Of a stretch of 64,000 nt of DNA, positions 1 to 9,172 are shown in pieces. The notes under the pieces were generated by a model. The model saw only the letters and a program-made list of their open reading frames with translations. It made no database searches and had not been told where the DNA came from. A program made the translations under genes and the position numbers. Source of the stretch: Candidatus Pelagibacter sp. RS39 (lineage in GTDB: Bacteria; Pseudomonadota; Alphaproteobacteria; Pelagibacterales; Pelagibacteraceae). The stretch lies in assembly GCF_002101315.1 (NCBI RefSeq), contig NZ_CP020777.1:930001-994000 (forward strand). Reading direction: 5' to 3'. Position 1 is the stretch's first letter. Every line of letters starts with the position of its first letter.

Positions 1-714
1 TTATTCGCTAACTCTTCAATAGTTGAAAAAAAAAAGAGTGATTACTTGTCTTATAGATCCAAAGTATGGCAAAATACTTCTCGGGGAGGTCTTCCAAAAT
101 TATTTTTTGAAAATTTAAATTTTGAAAAATATGCTGATTTTATTATAAATTTTCCAATTTTATTTATACTAGATAAACATAAATATATTTCAGGTAATAA
201 ATATACTTTTAGAGATTTCATGAATGGAAAGATAGATGAAATAAAAAATCGTCTTCCAACTGAGAGTGATTTATCTTTACACTTAAGCACCATATTTACA
301 GAAAATAGGTTAAAAAAATATATTGAATTAAGATCTATGGATACTTGTGGATGGGATTGTCTTTGTGCTGGTCCTGCATTCTTTATAGGGATGCTCTATG
401 GAAATTTGGATGAAGTTTACAGTTTAATCTCATCATGGGATAAGGATAAGATAATTAATGCTTATCTAGATGCTCCTCAAAAAGGTTTTAACACTCAATT
501 GATGGGTAAAGATCTTTTTTATTGGGCCTCAACTTTACTAGAGATTTCAAGAAAAGGATTGAATAATAGAGATATGCTAAATAAAAGTGGAAAAAATGAA
601 ACTTTGTTTTTAAATCATTTGCAAAAAGTTATTGATAATAGAACAACAAATGCAGATCATATGATTAATAAATTTTCTAAAAATGAAGATTTAAAAGATT
701 TATATGACAAATAA
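1..714 (+). CDS. gshA: Glutamate-cysteine ligase, 3' part (gene runs off left edge)
   Basis: This is the C-terminal 237 residues of a GCS2-family (plant/alphaproteobacterial type) glutamate-cysteine ligase, which joins glutamate and cysteine in the first step of glutathione synthesis. The frame is open from base 1, so the start lies outside the window. Visible family features are an LFANS segment followed by YLSYRSKVW at the edge, then IELRSMDTCGWDCLCAGPAF, which matches the family's E-x-R-x-x-D segment before the hydrophobic A-L-P-A-F-type stretch. Its last 11 bases overlap the glutathione synthetase gene, so the two steps are translationally coupled. The assignment rests on these motifs and on the neighbour. 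Confidence 0.88.
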   Translation, partial: LFANSSIVEKKKSDYLSYRSKVWQNTSRGGLPKLFFENLNFEKYADFIINFPILFILDKHKYISGNKYTFRDFMNGKIDEIKNRLPTESDLSLHLSTIFTENRLKKYIELRSMDTCGWDCLCAGPAFFIGMLYGNLDEVYSLISSWDKDKIINAYLDAPQKGFNTQLMGKDLFYWASTLLEISRKGLNNRDMLNKSGKNETLFLNHLQKVIDNRTTNADHMINKFSKNEDLKDLYDK

Positions 715-1630
715 AATTGTTGCCATACAAGGTAACCACCCCTCTAAACTTAATCCAAAAACAGATACAAGTGTTTTTTTGGCTAATGAAATCCAAAAAA
801 AGAAGTATAGGGTTTTTTATTATGATCCTAAAGATTTATCAATAATAGATACAAAAGTCATAGCTAAAGGTTTTTTTATTAAGTTTAATTATAAAGATAA
901 AAAATTTTATAAAATTCAAAAAAAACAAAATTTAAATCTTATAAAATGTAAATACATTTTAATAAGACAAGACCCACCTTTCAATTTAGAGTATATTTCA
1001 ACAACTTACATACTTGAGACAATCAAAAGTAAAGTAAAAATAATTAACAACCCTACTTCAATAAGAAATATTTCTGAAAAACTTTATTCTGTTAAATATC
1101 AAAAGTTTATGCCAAATACAATTTTTACTCAGAACATTAAGGAAATTAAAAACTTTTTTAAAAAAAATAAATATGTAATTATAAAACCTATTCACAGTTT
1201 TGGTGGGAATGATATTCATTTACTCAAAAAATTTAATTTAAAGTTTATTCAAAAACTTATCAAAAAACATGACCATATAATGTGTCAAAAATATTTACCT
1301 AAAATAAGTGTCGGAGATAAAAGAGTTTTTTTGATTAATGGGAAAATATGTGGTGCAATTTCTAGAGTACCTAAAAAAGGGTCATTTCTAAGTAACATGA
1401 GCAAAGGTGCGATACCAAAAAACATTAAGTTAACAAAATTAGAAAAAAGAATTTCAAAAATAATTGCGAAAGATTTAAAAAAAGAACAAATTTTTTTTGC
1501 AGGGATTGATTTTATTGACCAAAAGCTGAATGGGGATATTAATGTCACCTCCCCAACTGGACTAAAAACTTTATTTGATATTTCTAAAATTAATCTCGCC
1601 AAAACTTTTTGGAAAGATTTAAAAGCGTGA
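704..1630 (+). CDS. gshB: Glutathione synthetase
   Basis: ATP-grasp ligase adding glycine to gamma-glutamylcysteine, cytosolic, 308 residues (usual about 310-320). The N-terminal pre-ATP-grasp domain ends in IRQDPPF (about 88-93), which binds substrate. NPTSIRNISEKLY (116-128), KPIHSFGGND (161-170), GDKRVFLING (204-213) and the diagnostic NVTSPTG near residue 280 are all present. Lysine is very frequent, as in its neighbours. The ATG lies inside the end of gshA (11-base overlap), and the stop overlaps the GTG of the next permease, so the three genes form one operon. Glycine demand by this enzyme links it to the glycine genes further on. Confidence 0.95.
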   Translation: MTNKIVAIQGNHPSKLNPKTDTSVFLANEIQKKKYRVFYYDPKDLSIIDTKVIAKGFFIKFNYKDKKFYKIQKKQNLNLIKCKYILIRQDPPFNLEYISTTYILETIKSKVKIINNPTSIRNISEKLYSVKYQKFMPNTIFTQNIKEIKNFFKKNKYVIIKPIHSFGGNDIHLLKKFNLKFIQKLIKKHDHIMCQKYLPKISVGDKRVFLINGKICGAISRVPKKGSFLSNMSKGAIPKNIKLTKLEKRISKIIAKDLKKEQIFFAGIDFIDQKLNGDINVTSPTGLKTLFDISKINLAKTFWKDLKA

Positions 1631-2487
1631 AAAATTTAACAGACCAACAAAAGGGATCATTACTTGCTTTTGTGGCTGTAATGTTTATTACACCTGACTC
1701 TTTGTTTATCAGACTTTCTAGCATTGATACTTGGGGGCTTGTTTTTTATAGAGGAATAATTCCATTCTTAACTGTTTTCTTTGGGATGCTATTAATCTAC
1801 AAACTTAACTTTTTTAAAATACTTTTTACTAGTGGTTATCACGGTATTATATATATAGCTACTTTCAGTGTTACTAATATTACTTTTGTAGTTTCTATTC
1901 AAAATACTAATGTAGCAAACACACTGGTAATGATCGCGACTGCACCTATGTTATCAGCTATATTGGGGGCAGTATTTTTAAAAGAACCTCCTGATAGAAA
2001 GACTTGGATTTCGATAATTGTTACTTTTGCTGCAATTGTCTATATTTTCTTTGACTCTCTTAAGCTTGGTAATTTTTATGGTGATATATTGGGGTTTATC
2101 ACTGCTATTGGTCTTGCTGTAGGTGCTGTCACTATCAGATCCGCAAAGTCAAAAAATTTAGTTCCAGCTGCAGTTGTAGGTAAATTATTTGTTGCTACTT
2201 TTGCCCTGTTTTTCATTGAAAGCTTTGCCCTAGTAGAAAAAGACTTAATTATTGTTCCTTTAATGTGTATTCTTTGTGTAGCAATACCATTCGTTTTAGT
2301 AACTATTGCTCCAAGATTTATACCAGCTGCTGAGGTAAATCTTTTCTTCTTGTTAGAGACAATCATTGGCCCAATATGGGTTTGGTTTGTTATTAAAGAA
2401 CAGCCTAGTATTGAAACACTTCAAGGTGGAGCTATCATAATTACAACAATCGCAATTCACTCTTTTTTGAAATTAAAAAAATCTTAA
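1627..2487 (+). CDS. DMT-superfamily (EamA) permease in the glutathione operon
   Basis: Integral inner-membrane protein of 286 residues with about ten hydrophobic segments and the internal two-fold repeat of EamA/RhaT permeases. I chose the GTG at 1627 because it gives a GTGA overlap with the gshB stop and leaves a normal short N-terminus; a TTG 18 bases upstream is possible. The small-residue-rich segment around NTNVANTLVMIATAP is typical of the first EamA repeat, and the second repeat ends near ETIIGPIWVWFVIKEQPS. The substrate cannot be read from the sequence. Coupling to gshA-gshB suggests traffic of a thiol, peptide or amino acid, which is inference. Confidence 0.85.
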   Translation: MKNLTDQQKGSLLAFVAVMFITPDSLFIRLSSIDTWGLVFYRGIIPFLTVFFGMLLIYKLNFFKILFTSGYHGIIYIATFSVTNITFVVSIQNTNVANTLVMIATAPMLSAILGAVFLKEPPDRKTWISIIVTFAAIVYIFFDSLKLGNFYGDILGFITAIGLAVGAVTIRSAKSKNLVPAAVVGKLFVATFALFFIESFALVEKDLIIVPLMCILCVAIPFVLVTIAPRFIPAAEVNLFFLLETIIGPIWVWFVIKEQPSIETLQGGAIIITTIAIHSFLKLKKS

Positions 2488-2546
2488 TTACCGTCACAAT
2501 TAAGTCTTGATTTAATAATAGATGGCAGATAATTAGCGCGATTTTT

Positions 2547-3839
2547 ATGAATAAAGTTTTAAAGAATTCTTGGGCATTGTTTTTAGGAATGGGCTTCATA
2601 ATGATGGCTTATGGTTTCCAAGGATCATTACTTGGGGTAAGAGCAGTTCAGGAGGAATTTAGTTTAACGGCAACTGGGTTTATGATGTCTGGTTATTTCA
2701 TTGGATATTTCATAGGTGCAGCTACTATTCCAAACATAATTTCAAGAGTTGGTCATATCAGAGTTTTTGCAGCTTTTGCATCGTTAGCATCACTAATTAT
2801 TTTAGTCCACTCAATTTTGATACATCCATTTATATGGTTCTTATTAAGAGTTCTAACTGGAATAAGTATGGTTTGCATTTACACAGTTGCTGAAAGTTGG
2901 CTTAATGATAGGTCAAGCAATAAAAATAGAGGAAGTGTCTTATCAATTTATATGGTGATACTTTATGGATCTATGGGAATTGGAATGTTTTTATTAAATT
3001 TCAGTGCTCCAAAAAATTTTCAACCTTTTATATTAGTTTCTGTAATTACTTCAGCTGCATTAATACCTATTTTGCTTACTAAAAAAAAACCACCTACTTT
3101 TAAAAAAATAAATGCTATGTCACTTAATGAACTTTATAAATCTTCTCCATTTGGAATGGTAAGTTCTTTTTTCTATGGAACAATTCAGTCTGCCCTTTTC
3201 ACCTTGCTAGCAGTTTATGCAACATCAATGAATTTCACTATTTTAGAAGTTTCAATTGTAACTTTTTTACTAGCTGTTTCTGGTGCAGTTGCTCAATTTC
3301 CTGTTGGAAAAATTTCCGATGTTTATGATAGAAGGAAAGTAATAATTGCATCAACTTTTGGAGCTGCAATTTTTGCGATCATCGCAATATTTGTTTCTGG
3401 ACAGATGTATTTGCCCGACGGATTAGCAACAAGTAAAACATGGTTTTATATATTTTTTATTTTGTTTTCTTTTTGTAGTTTACCTATGTTTTCACTAATC
3501 CTTGCTCACACAAATGACTATATTACAAAGGATAAATTTGTTGCAGCGGGTGCAGGACTTCAATTCACATTTGGTCTAGGTGCTATGAGTGGTCCTTTTT
3601 TATGTTCAATATTTATGGATCTTGTTGGATCAAATGGTTTTTTTGTTTTTTTATTTTTCTTTCATACTTTAATAGGTGCTTTTGGAATTTATAGAATGAG
3701 AGTTAGAGAAACAGTAGAAAATCCAGACTCACAATTTGTTGCAATGCCTCAAACAATTACACCAGCAGGAATTGAACTTAATCCTACAACAGAACCTATC
3801 GAGGAACCAATTAAAGAGGAAAATAGAGAGATTAACTAA
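2547..3839 (+). CDS. MFS permease, YcaD-like
   Basis: Major facilitator protein of 430 residues with twelve predicted membrane helices. After helix 4 comes a segment ESWLNDRSSNKNRGSVLSIYM, which resembles the YcaD group of MFS proteins, and a second-half signature (KISDVYDRRKV) follows. The C-terminal tail of about 40 residues is rich in Pro, Thr and Glu and is probably cytosolic. The gene starts with ATG 59 bases after the upstream permease, so it may have its own promoter. Its end overlaps the convergent cmk gene by 8 bases. The substrate is unknown. Confidence 0.85.
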   Translation: MNKVLKNSWALFLGMGFIMMAYGFQGSLLGVRAVQEEFSLTATGFMMSGYFIGYFIGAATIPNIISRVGHIRVFAAFASLASLIILVHSILIHPFIWFLLRVLTGISMVCIYTVAESWLNDRSSNKNRGSVLSIYMVILYGSMGIGMFLLNFSAPKNFQPFILVSVITSAALIPILLTKKKPPTFKKINAMSLNELYKSSPFGMVSSFFYGTIQSALFTLLAVYATSMNFTILEVSIVTFLLAVSGAVAQFPVGKISDVYDRRKVIIASTFGAAIFAIIAIFVSGQMYLPDGLATSKTWFYIFFILFSFCSLPMFSLILAHTNDYITKDKFVAAGAGLQFTFGLGAMSGPFLCSIFMDLVGSNGFFVFLFFFHTLIGAFGIYRMRVRETVENPDSQFVAMPQTITPAGIELNPTTEPIEEPIKEENREIN

Positions 3840-4467
3840 GTTTCTCTATATGCTCTGACATTTTAGATAAAACTTGTTTTTTATTTAATTTGTCTGTTCT
3901 TATTAAAATTGCGTCTTTTACTCTAATAAGTGGACTATTTTTTCTTTTTTTGTCCATAGAAGTTCTTTTAATTAGCGATTTTCTAACATTTTTTAGGGAA
4001 ACCTTCTTTTTAATATCTAACCATCTTCTATAACTTGCAACTTTAGCATTACACTTAAAGTAAAAAGCTAAATCATATTTTGGATTTTTAGCTAATATTT
4101 TACTAGCTATATCCCTACCCTCTACACAAATCTTTTTATTTTTTTTAATTAATGTCTTTTGAAAAGCATTTATTATTTTTCGAATATTCTTATTTTTTGC
4201 TAAAATAGCAACATGGTTACTTATTTCCTCAGAATGTAGATTTAATTTTACTATTTTTTTATAGGAAATTTTTTTAAATTTTTTTTTTAGAAAATTAATA
4301 GTGTTTTTTGGTTTATATTTGATAATTTCTTTGCTTGCATATCTATACAATAACCCTGAATTTATAAGTAACAATTTGTATCTTTTGGAAATGAGTTTTG
4401 CTGCTGTACTTTTTCCGCTCGCAGACTCTCCGTCACAAGCAATTATTAATTTTTTAAATTTTTTCAC
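3832..4467 (-). CDS. cmk: Cytidylate kinase
   Basis: (d)CMP kinase of 211 residues, close to the family norm; it makes CDP and dCDP for nucleic acid and lipid synthesis in the cytosol. A P-loop variant DGESASGKST is at about 13-22, followed by the SGLLYRYAS segment equivalent to the family's TGALYR. CVEGRDIASKI near residue 117 is the strongly diagnostic EGRD motif that contacts the nucleotide base. The protein is exceptionally lysine-rich. It is transcribed towards the MFS gene and overlaps its end; its own promoter must lie in 4468-4640. Confidence 0.92.
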   Translation of the reverse strand: MKKFKKLIIACDGESASGKSTAAKLISKRYKLLLINSGLLYRYASKEIIKYKPKNTINFLKKKFKKISYKKIVKLNLHSEEISNHVAILAKNKNIRKIINAFQKTLIKKNKKICVEGRDIASKILAKNPKYDLAFYFKCNAKVASYRRWLDIKKKVSLKNVRKSLIKRTSMDKKRKNSPLIRVKDAILIRTDKLNKKQVLSKMSEHIEKLS

Positions 4468-4640
4468 TTAACTTTAATAATATTTAGATTTGTTTTATGC
4501 AAAAAAATTATAAATTTTGTTAAATTTAACTTATATTAATCACTTATAGGTTGAAACTCAAAATAAGCACAAATTAGCTCATTCTAAGACAGAATTATTG
4601 AAACTAAGTCAAATATTTGTTTCTATGCAAATTATAAAAA

Positions 4641-5378
4641 ATGCCTAGAAAAAAAACTAAACAAAAAAAATTAAAAAAAGCTAATGGGATAGTAAAAATT
4701 ACTAACTTAGCGCCAAAATCTTTTTTAAGTAACGCCTTTTCTAATTATAAAAAAAATAAAGAGCTTAATAAAATTAAGGCTATCAAATTAGAAAAATTGC
4801 AGGAAAAAAATCAAATTCTTAAAGAAAGAAAAGATCTTAAAGCTTGGGAAGAGAGACTTATTAAGGAAAGCAATAGATTAAAATTAAGCGAAGATGAGCT
4901 TAGATCAAAAGAAAAAGAAATTAAAATTAAAGAAGAATCTCAAAAATTAGAAGCGTCGAGATTAGTTAAAAAGGATGAAGAATTAATATTAATAAGTAAA
5001 GAATTAAGAGCTAAAGAAAAAGAGTTAAAACTTAGAGATGAAGCTCAAAATAGAAGAGATATAGATTTGAAAGTTAGGGAAGAAGAACAAAAAAATCTTG
5101 AACTGAGGGAAAAAAGAAGAAAAGAAAGAACTTTAAAAATGATTAAAGAAGAAGAGGAGAAACAGAAACAACTTGAGTATATCAAAATTAAAGAATGGGA
5201 AGAAAAATTTGATAGAGAACAAAAAGCAAAAGAACATCGAGAGAATTTAAGAGAGGAAAGATTAAGACAAATGGAATTAGAGAAGCTTAAATCTTTTGAA
5301 AAAAAAGAAACTAATGTTGATAAAAACTTTTCCTCAGGATTAGAAAAATTTAAAGTTGATGTAACTAAAGAAAATTAA
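4641..5378 (+). CDS. Highly charged coiled-coil protein, unknown function
   Basis: A 245-residue protein I do not recognise. The first 40 residues are basic (MPRKKTKQKKLKK) and moderately mixed. From about residue 45 to 225 it is almost entirely Lys, Glu, Arg, Leu and Ile in heptad-like order, predicting one long coiled coil or single alpha-helix. There is no signal peptide or membrane segment. The ATG follows a 173-base spacer after cmk that should hold divergent promoters. It ends convergently with the amidinotransferase gene, sharing four bases. A structural, nucleoid or RNA-binding role would fit the basic N-terminus, but nothing in the sequence proves it. Confidence 0.7.
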   Translation: MPRKKTKQKKLKKANGIVKITNLAPKSFLSNAFSNYKKNKELNKIKAIKLEKLQEKNQILKERKDLKAWEERLIKESNRLKLSEDELRSKEKEIKIKEESQKLEASRLVKKDEELILISKELRAKEKELKLRDEAQNRRDIDLKVREEEQKNLELREKRRKERTLKMIKEEEEKQKQLEYIKIKEWEEKFDREQKAKEHRENLREERLRQMELEKLKSFEKKETNVDKNFSSGLEKFKVDVTKEN

Positions 5379-6493
5379 TTTTTTTGATTGGGAAAATAAT
5401 CTTTTAATCCACCCTCCCTATAAACATCAGCTGTACAACAATGAATACCACCACCAAAAGCATAAGCATCTCTTAATTCGACAGGAACAACTTCCATTCC
5501 TAATTTATCTAATTGTTCAGCTTGGTAAACTTCACTTTTTTCAACACAAACTGTTTTTGGATCAAGAACTAATACATTCATAGATAGCCACACAGATGAG
5601 TAACAAAGTGGTGGAGGTTCATTATGTGCAGGTTGAGCACTGTCGATTATTTTCCATCCATTGTCCTCAAACAATTTTCTTTGTTCTTTTGGAAGTCTTC
5701 TTTGGGGATTATTTATAATAAGACCCTCTTTGATAGGCGTAAAGGTTGCATCTATATGAATTGGATATGGATCACCTGGAAAATTAACAGCATGAACTCT
5801 ATGATCTTTATAATGTCTTTTTAACCAATCAATTCCTTTAAGATTAGTAGTAAACCCATGTTGAACCACCAAATCTTTACCAAATCTTAAAACATCAGCT
5901 GCATCAAATAATGGTTCTTCTTCGGTCGTTACAAAATATTTTTTTTCAGTCCATTCTAATCTTTTTTGAACACCAATTTTATCTGATAAATAATCTTTTC
6001 TATAATCAGCATCTGTTAATCTTGGTTTTGGTGCTGACTCATGTCTCATATTTGGATCTTCGTTATAATAATGTTTAAGTAATGGTCGATAACAAAGATA
6101 TTCAAACCATCTGCATCTATAACTCATAGTGGCCTCTAAAATCTCATTTCCTACAGTTAACAAAACATCTCTGGGTGGCATGCAGCCAAACATGGTTTCG
6201 GTTTGCCAATCAGGCGTTGAAGTTGGTTGATTAAAATTTAGTGGAGTCGGTCTATCAACTTTGACTCCACGCTTTTCTAACAATGATGAAAAGTTATCTA
6301 AAAGTTCATTAGCTTTATCAATGGTATCTTTGGTTCTTGGTCCAAATTGACCTCTCATATCACTATCCTCTGGTACTTTAGCATCTAAAGCTGGTTCAGG
6401 AGCTGGTATACATGTTCCATCAGCACGACCTACGATAACATGCTTTAATGGGTCCCATTCATTCCAGCTATTAACAATTATTTTATCTGTCAT
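5375..6493 (-). CDS. Arginine:glycine amidinotransferase family enzyme
   Basis: A 372-residue member of the AGAT/inosamine amidinotransferase family, which moves the amidino group of arginine to an amine. It aligns by eye with eukaryotic AGAT over most of its length. The catalytic triad is present: Asp near 200 in FDAADVLRFGKD, His near 246 in HIDATF and Cys near 352 in GGGIHCCTADV. SSVWLSMNVLVLD is also conserved. With glycine it would form guanidinoacetate and ornithine; the reaction is reversible. It abuts the creatinase stop with no spacer, so it is the last gene of a permease-creatinase-AGAT operon. The acceptor (glycine or another amine) is not proven. Confidence 0.88.
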   Translation of the reverse strand: MTDKIIVNSWNEWDPLKHVIVGRADGTCIPAPEPALDAKVPEDSDMRGQFGPRTKDTIDKANELLDNFSSLLEKRGVKVDRPTPLNFNQPTSTPDWQTETMFGCMPPRDVLLTVGNEILEATMSYRCRWFEYLCYRPLLKHYYNEDPNMRHESAPKPRLTDADYRKDYLSDKIGVQKRLEWTEKKYFVTTEEEPLFDAADVLRFGKDLVVQHGFTTNLKGIDWLKRHYKDHRVHAVNFPGDPYPIHIDATFTPIKEGLIINNPQRRLPKEQRKLFEDNGWKIIDSAQPAHNEPPPLCYSSVWLSMNVLVLDPKTVCVEKSEVYQAEQLDKLGMEVVPVELRDAYAFGGGIHCCTADVYREGGLKDYFPNQKN

Positions 6494-7711
6494 TTAATTC
6501 TTTATAACGTTGTGTTCTGGACCAAATGGAAATTTAGTTATATTTTCTGCACCATCATTTTTAATTACTAAAATGTCATGCTCTCTATATCCACCAGCAC
6601 CAGGTTTTCCCTCTGGTATCATAATCATCGGCTCCATTGATATCACCATGTTTTTTTCTAGTACAGTATCAATATCCTCTCTTAACTCTAATCCAGCTTC
6701 TCTTCCGTAGAAATGAGATAACATTCCAAATGAATGACCATACCCAAAAGTTCTATATTGAAGATATCCAAGTGAAGCAAACAAATCATTCAACTCTTCA
6801 CAAATTTGGGAACATTTAATACCAGGTTTTATCAATTCTAAACCTCTTTTGTGAACTTTAACGTTTGCTTCCCATGCTTTAAGAGAGGCATCGTCCACTT
6901 CATTAACAAATAAAGTCCTTTCAAGAGCTGTGTAATATCCTGATATCATTGGAAAAGTATTCAAAGACAAAATATCTCCATTTTTCAAAGCTCTATTCGT
7001 TTTGGGATTGTGTGCTCCATCTGTATTAATTCCAGACTGAAACCATACCCAAGTGTCCATATATTCTGCTCCTGGGTATGATTTTGCAATTTCTCTTTCC
7101 ATACAATCACGTCCTGCTATTGCAATTTCTAATTCTGTTTGACCAGGTTTAATTAATTTAACAATTTCTTCCGCTCCTAAATCAGCAATTCTCGCTCCAT
7201 TTTTTATAATTTCTATCTCTTCATCAGATTTAATCATTCTACTTTTCATCAGTTTTTTTGAAATATCTTTAAAAGTTGCATTCTCAAAAATTGAATTTAA
7301 TTTATCTTTAATTTCTAAAGTTATATGATCATTTTCTATCCCAATTGATTTTGGTTTGTCTTTTTTATCAATTATTGAGTTTATTGCTTTAAAGAAGTTA
7401 TCTCTTTTCCAATCAGTATAGATGATGTTATCACAATGTGACCTTCTCCATGGTTGGCTTGCATCAATATTTGCAGATATAGTAATAATTTTATTTTGTG
7501 TAACAACACATCCATAAGGTCTTCCAAATGAGCAATAAATAAAACCAGTATAATATGCAATATTATGCATTGAGGTTAGAATAGTTATCTCAATGTCATT
7601 TTCAGACATTGCTTTTCTAAGTTTATCAACTCTATCTTGGTATTCTTTAGGTGAAAAAGGTAATTTTACTTTTTCTCCATTTCTTAAAGTAAAAAAATCA
7701 GATCGTTCCAT
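6494..7711 (-). CDS. Creatinase (creatine amidinohydrolase)
   Basis: A 405-residue M24 pita-bread enzyme that resembles Pseudomonas creatinase along its whole length, including the N-terminal domain (SFGRPYGCVV, ISANIDASQPWRR, YTDWKRDNF) that distinguishes it from aminopeptidases. The catalytic-domain segment SGINTDGAHNPKT puts the key histidine at about 234, and TALERTLF and SMEPMIMIPEG carry the conserved glutamates. Creatinase cleaves creatine to sarcosine and urea without a metal. It lies 11 bases after the DMT permease and immediately before the amidinotransferase. Whether it prefers creatine or guanidinoacetate cannot be told from sequence. Confidence 0.92.
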   Translation of the reverse strand: MERSDFFTLRNGEKVKLPFSPKEYQDRVDKLRKAMSENDIEITILTSMHNIAYYTGFIYCSFGRPYGCVVTQNKIITISANIDASQPWRRSHCDNIIYTDWKRDNFFKAINSIIDKKDKPKSIGIENDHITLEIKDKLNSIFENATFKDISKKLMKSRMIKSDEEIEIIKNGARIADLGAEEIVKLIKPGQTELEIAIAGRDCMEREIAKSYPGAEYMDTWVWFQSGINTDGAHNPKTNRALKNGDILSLNTFPMISGYYTALERTLFVNEVDDASLKAWEANVKVHKRGLELIKPGIKCSQICEELNDLFASLGYLQYRTFGYGHSFGMLSHFYGREAGLELREDIDTVLEKNMVISMEPMIMIPEGKPGAGGYREHDILVIKNDGAENITKFPFGPEHNVIKN

Positions 7712-7722
7712 ATCTTAATAAA

Positions 7723-8628
7723 TCAATTAAGAGCAATATGTCTTTTGTTCCAATGCATTACCAAACTGTAATAGATCAAGGAAATAAATAGAAAAAAACC
7801 ACCTACTATTGTGTAAGTATCTGGTACTTCATTAATCCCAAGGATTGGAAGCCATACCCAAAAAATTCCACCAATAACCTCAGTTAATGATAATAATGTT
7901 AATTCTGCAGCAGGAATAGCTTTTGAGCCAATAGAGTATAAAATTAACCCTAGGCAAACTAGTGTTCCATGAAGAGAAAACAATGCTCCGTTATAGCTTG
8001 TTGAAAAGAACACTTGTTTAGTGCTTAAAAGCATTATAGTTGCAAAAACAAAACAAAAAAAACCTGAAAAAGCTACAGTTGTAAATTTTGGAGTCTCCGT
8101 TCTCCATCTTAAAGTTACAGAAAAAACAGAAAATCCAATTGATGAAAGCATTCCAAAAACAAAACCAACAGCAGAATTTGATCCAGAGCTTCCAAAGGCC
8201 ATTATTATAATTCCAACAGTTGCAATAAAAATAGAAATCCAAACATTTAATGAAATTTTTTCCTTAAGGAATAAAAAAGCAAGAAGCGCAGTAAAAAAGG
8301 GCATTGCTGCCAAACAAAGCAAAGTAATTGCAGCTGAGGTATTAGTAATTGAGTAAATAAAACTTATCATAGCAATTCCTAGTCCTGTTCCACCAATAAT
8401 ACCTGAGTATCCCATCTTTAAATAATTTTTATAAAATTTAATTCCTTCTTCAAAATAGAGATAAAGATTTAAAAGAATAAAAATTGTCAACCCTCTTCCA
8501 AATATATACTGCCATGGAACTTGATTTGGATTATCCATATACCTCACAACCAGAGGACCAAATGACCATAAAATTCCTGCAAACAAAACCACTGGGACTG
8601 CAATTTTTGGATTTTTTAATTCAAGCAT
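7723..8628 (-). CDS. DMT-superfamily (EamA) permease in the creatinase operon
   Basis: A 301-residue inner-membrane protein with about ten hydrophobic helices and two EamA repeats. A basic loop after helix 8 and the terminal KRHIALN tail fit cytosolic ends. It is the first gene of the permease-creatinase-amidinotransferase operon, with an 11-base gap to creatinase, so it probably imports or exports a guanidino compound, sarcosine or urea-related product; this is inference from context. The ATG at 8628 follows a spacer of about 140 bases shared with the divergent SufU-like gene. Confidence 0.85.
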   Translation of the reverse strand: MLELKNPKIAVPVVLFAGILWSFGPLVVRYMDNPNQVPWQYIFGRGLTIFILLNLYLYFEEGIKFYKNYLKMGYSGIIGGTGLGIAMISFIYSITNTSAAITLLCLAAMPFFTALLAFLFLKEKISLNVWISIFIATVGIIIMAFGSSGSNSAVGFVFGMLSSIGFSVFSVTLRWRTETPKFTTVAFSGFFCFVFATIMLLSTKQVFFSTSYNGALFSLHGTLVCLGLILYSIGSKAIPAAELTLLSLTEVIGGIFWVWLPILGINEVPDTYTIVGGFFLFISLIYYSLVMHWNKRHIALN

Positions 8629-8770
8629 TTTGGAAGATTAGTTCTAAAAATTTACAACTACAACAAAAATGAGATGACTTAAACACTAAATTTTATTTTT
8701 CCATTTAAAGTTGTGCTTAGACTATTTCTATTCTTGATTGGTTTTTATTTGTTATATAATTAATTTTAAT

Positions 8771-9169
8771 ATGGATTTAGAGGTTCTTAAGATTGCCGCA
8801 AATACTGACAACAATAGAAATATTGAGAACCGAACTCATGTTTCAAAGTTAAAAAATTCTTTATGTGGTGATGAGATGCAAGTAGAGCTTATATTAAAAA
8901 ATGAAAAAATTTTAGACTTTGGGTATCAAGGAAAGTCATGTGTTTACTGCCAAGCTTCTGCTAGTTTGCTATCAAAAATTTCTATTAACAAACAAAAAAA
9001 GAAGCTTAACGACTTATGTGACAAGGCAGAATTATATTTTGATGACAATATAAAAATTACTGAAAAAGAATGGGTTTCCTTAAAAAAATTGATCAAAAAG
9101 GAAAATGTTAATAAAAAAGATTGTATATTGTTACCTTTCAAAACCTTAAAAAAAATAGTATCAACTTAA
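8771..9169 (+). CDS. SufU/NifU-like iron-sulfur scaffold protein
   Basis: A 132-residue protein of the U-type scaffold fold, which receives sulfur and iron for cluster assembly in the cytosol. Ligand positions are visible: LCGDEM (Cys32, Asp34), KSCVYCQASASLL (Cys57, Cys60) and DCILLPFKTLKK (Cys118), matching the Cys-Asp/Cys/Cys pattern of SufU. I placed the start at the ATG at 8771 rather than an upstream extension, which would add a hydrophobic stretch foreign to the family. It is slightly shorter than usual SufU (about 140-150). It is followed after three bases by the HPP membrane protein, so the two are probably co-transcribed. Confidence 0.82.
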   Translation: MDLEVLKIAANTDNNRNIENRTHVSKLKNSLCGDEMQVELILKNEKILDFGYQGKSCVYCQASASLLSKISINKQKKKLNDLCDKAELYFDDNIKITEKEWVSLKKLIKKENVNKKDCILLPFKTLKKIVST

Positions 9170-9172
9170 GTT

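Noticed and set aside
8018-8356. Open frames on both strands inside the DMT permease at 7723-8628
   Set aside because: They are shadows of membrane-helix codons; translations are Phe/Cys-rich or Lys/Ile-rich without motifs, and they lack ribosome sites.
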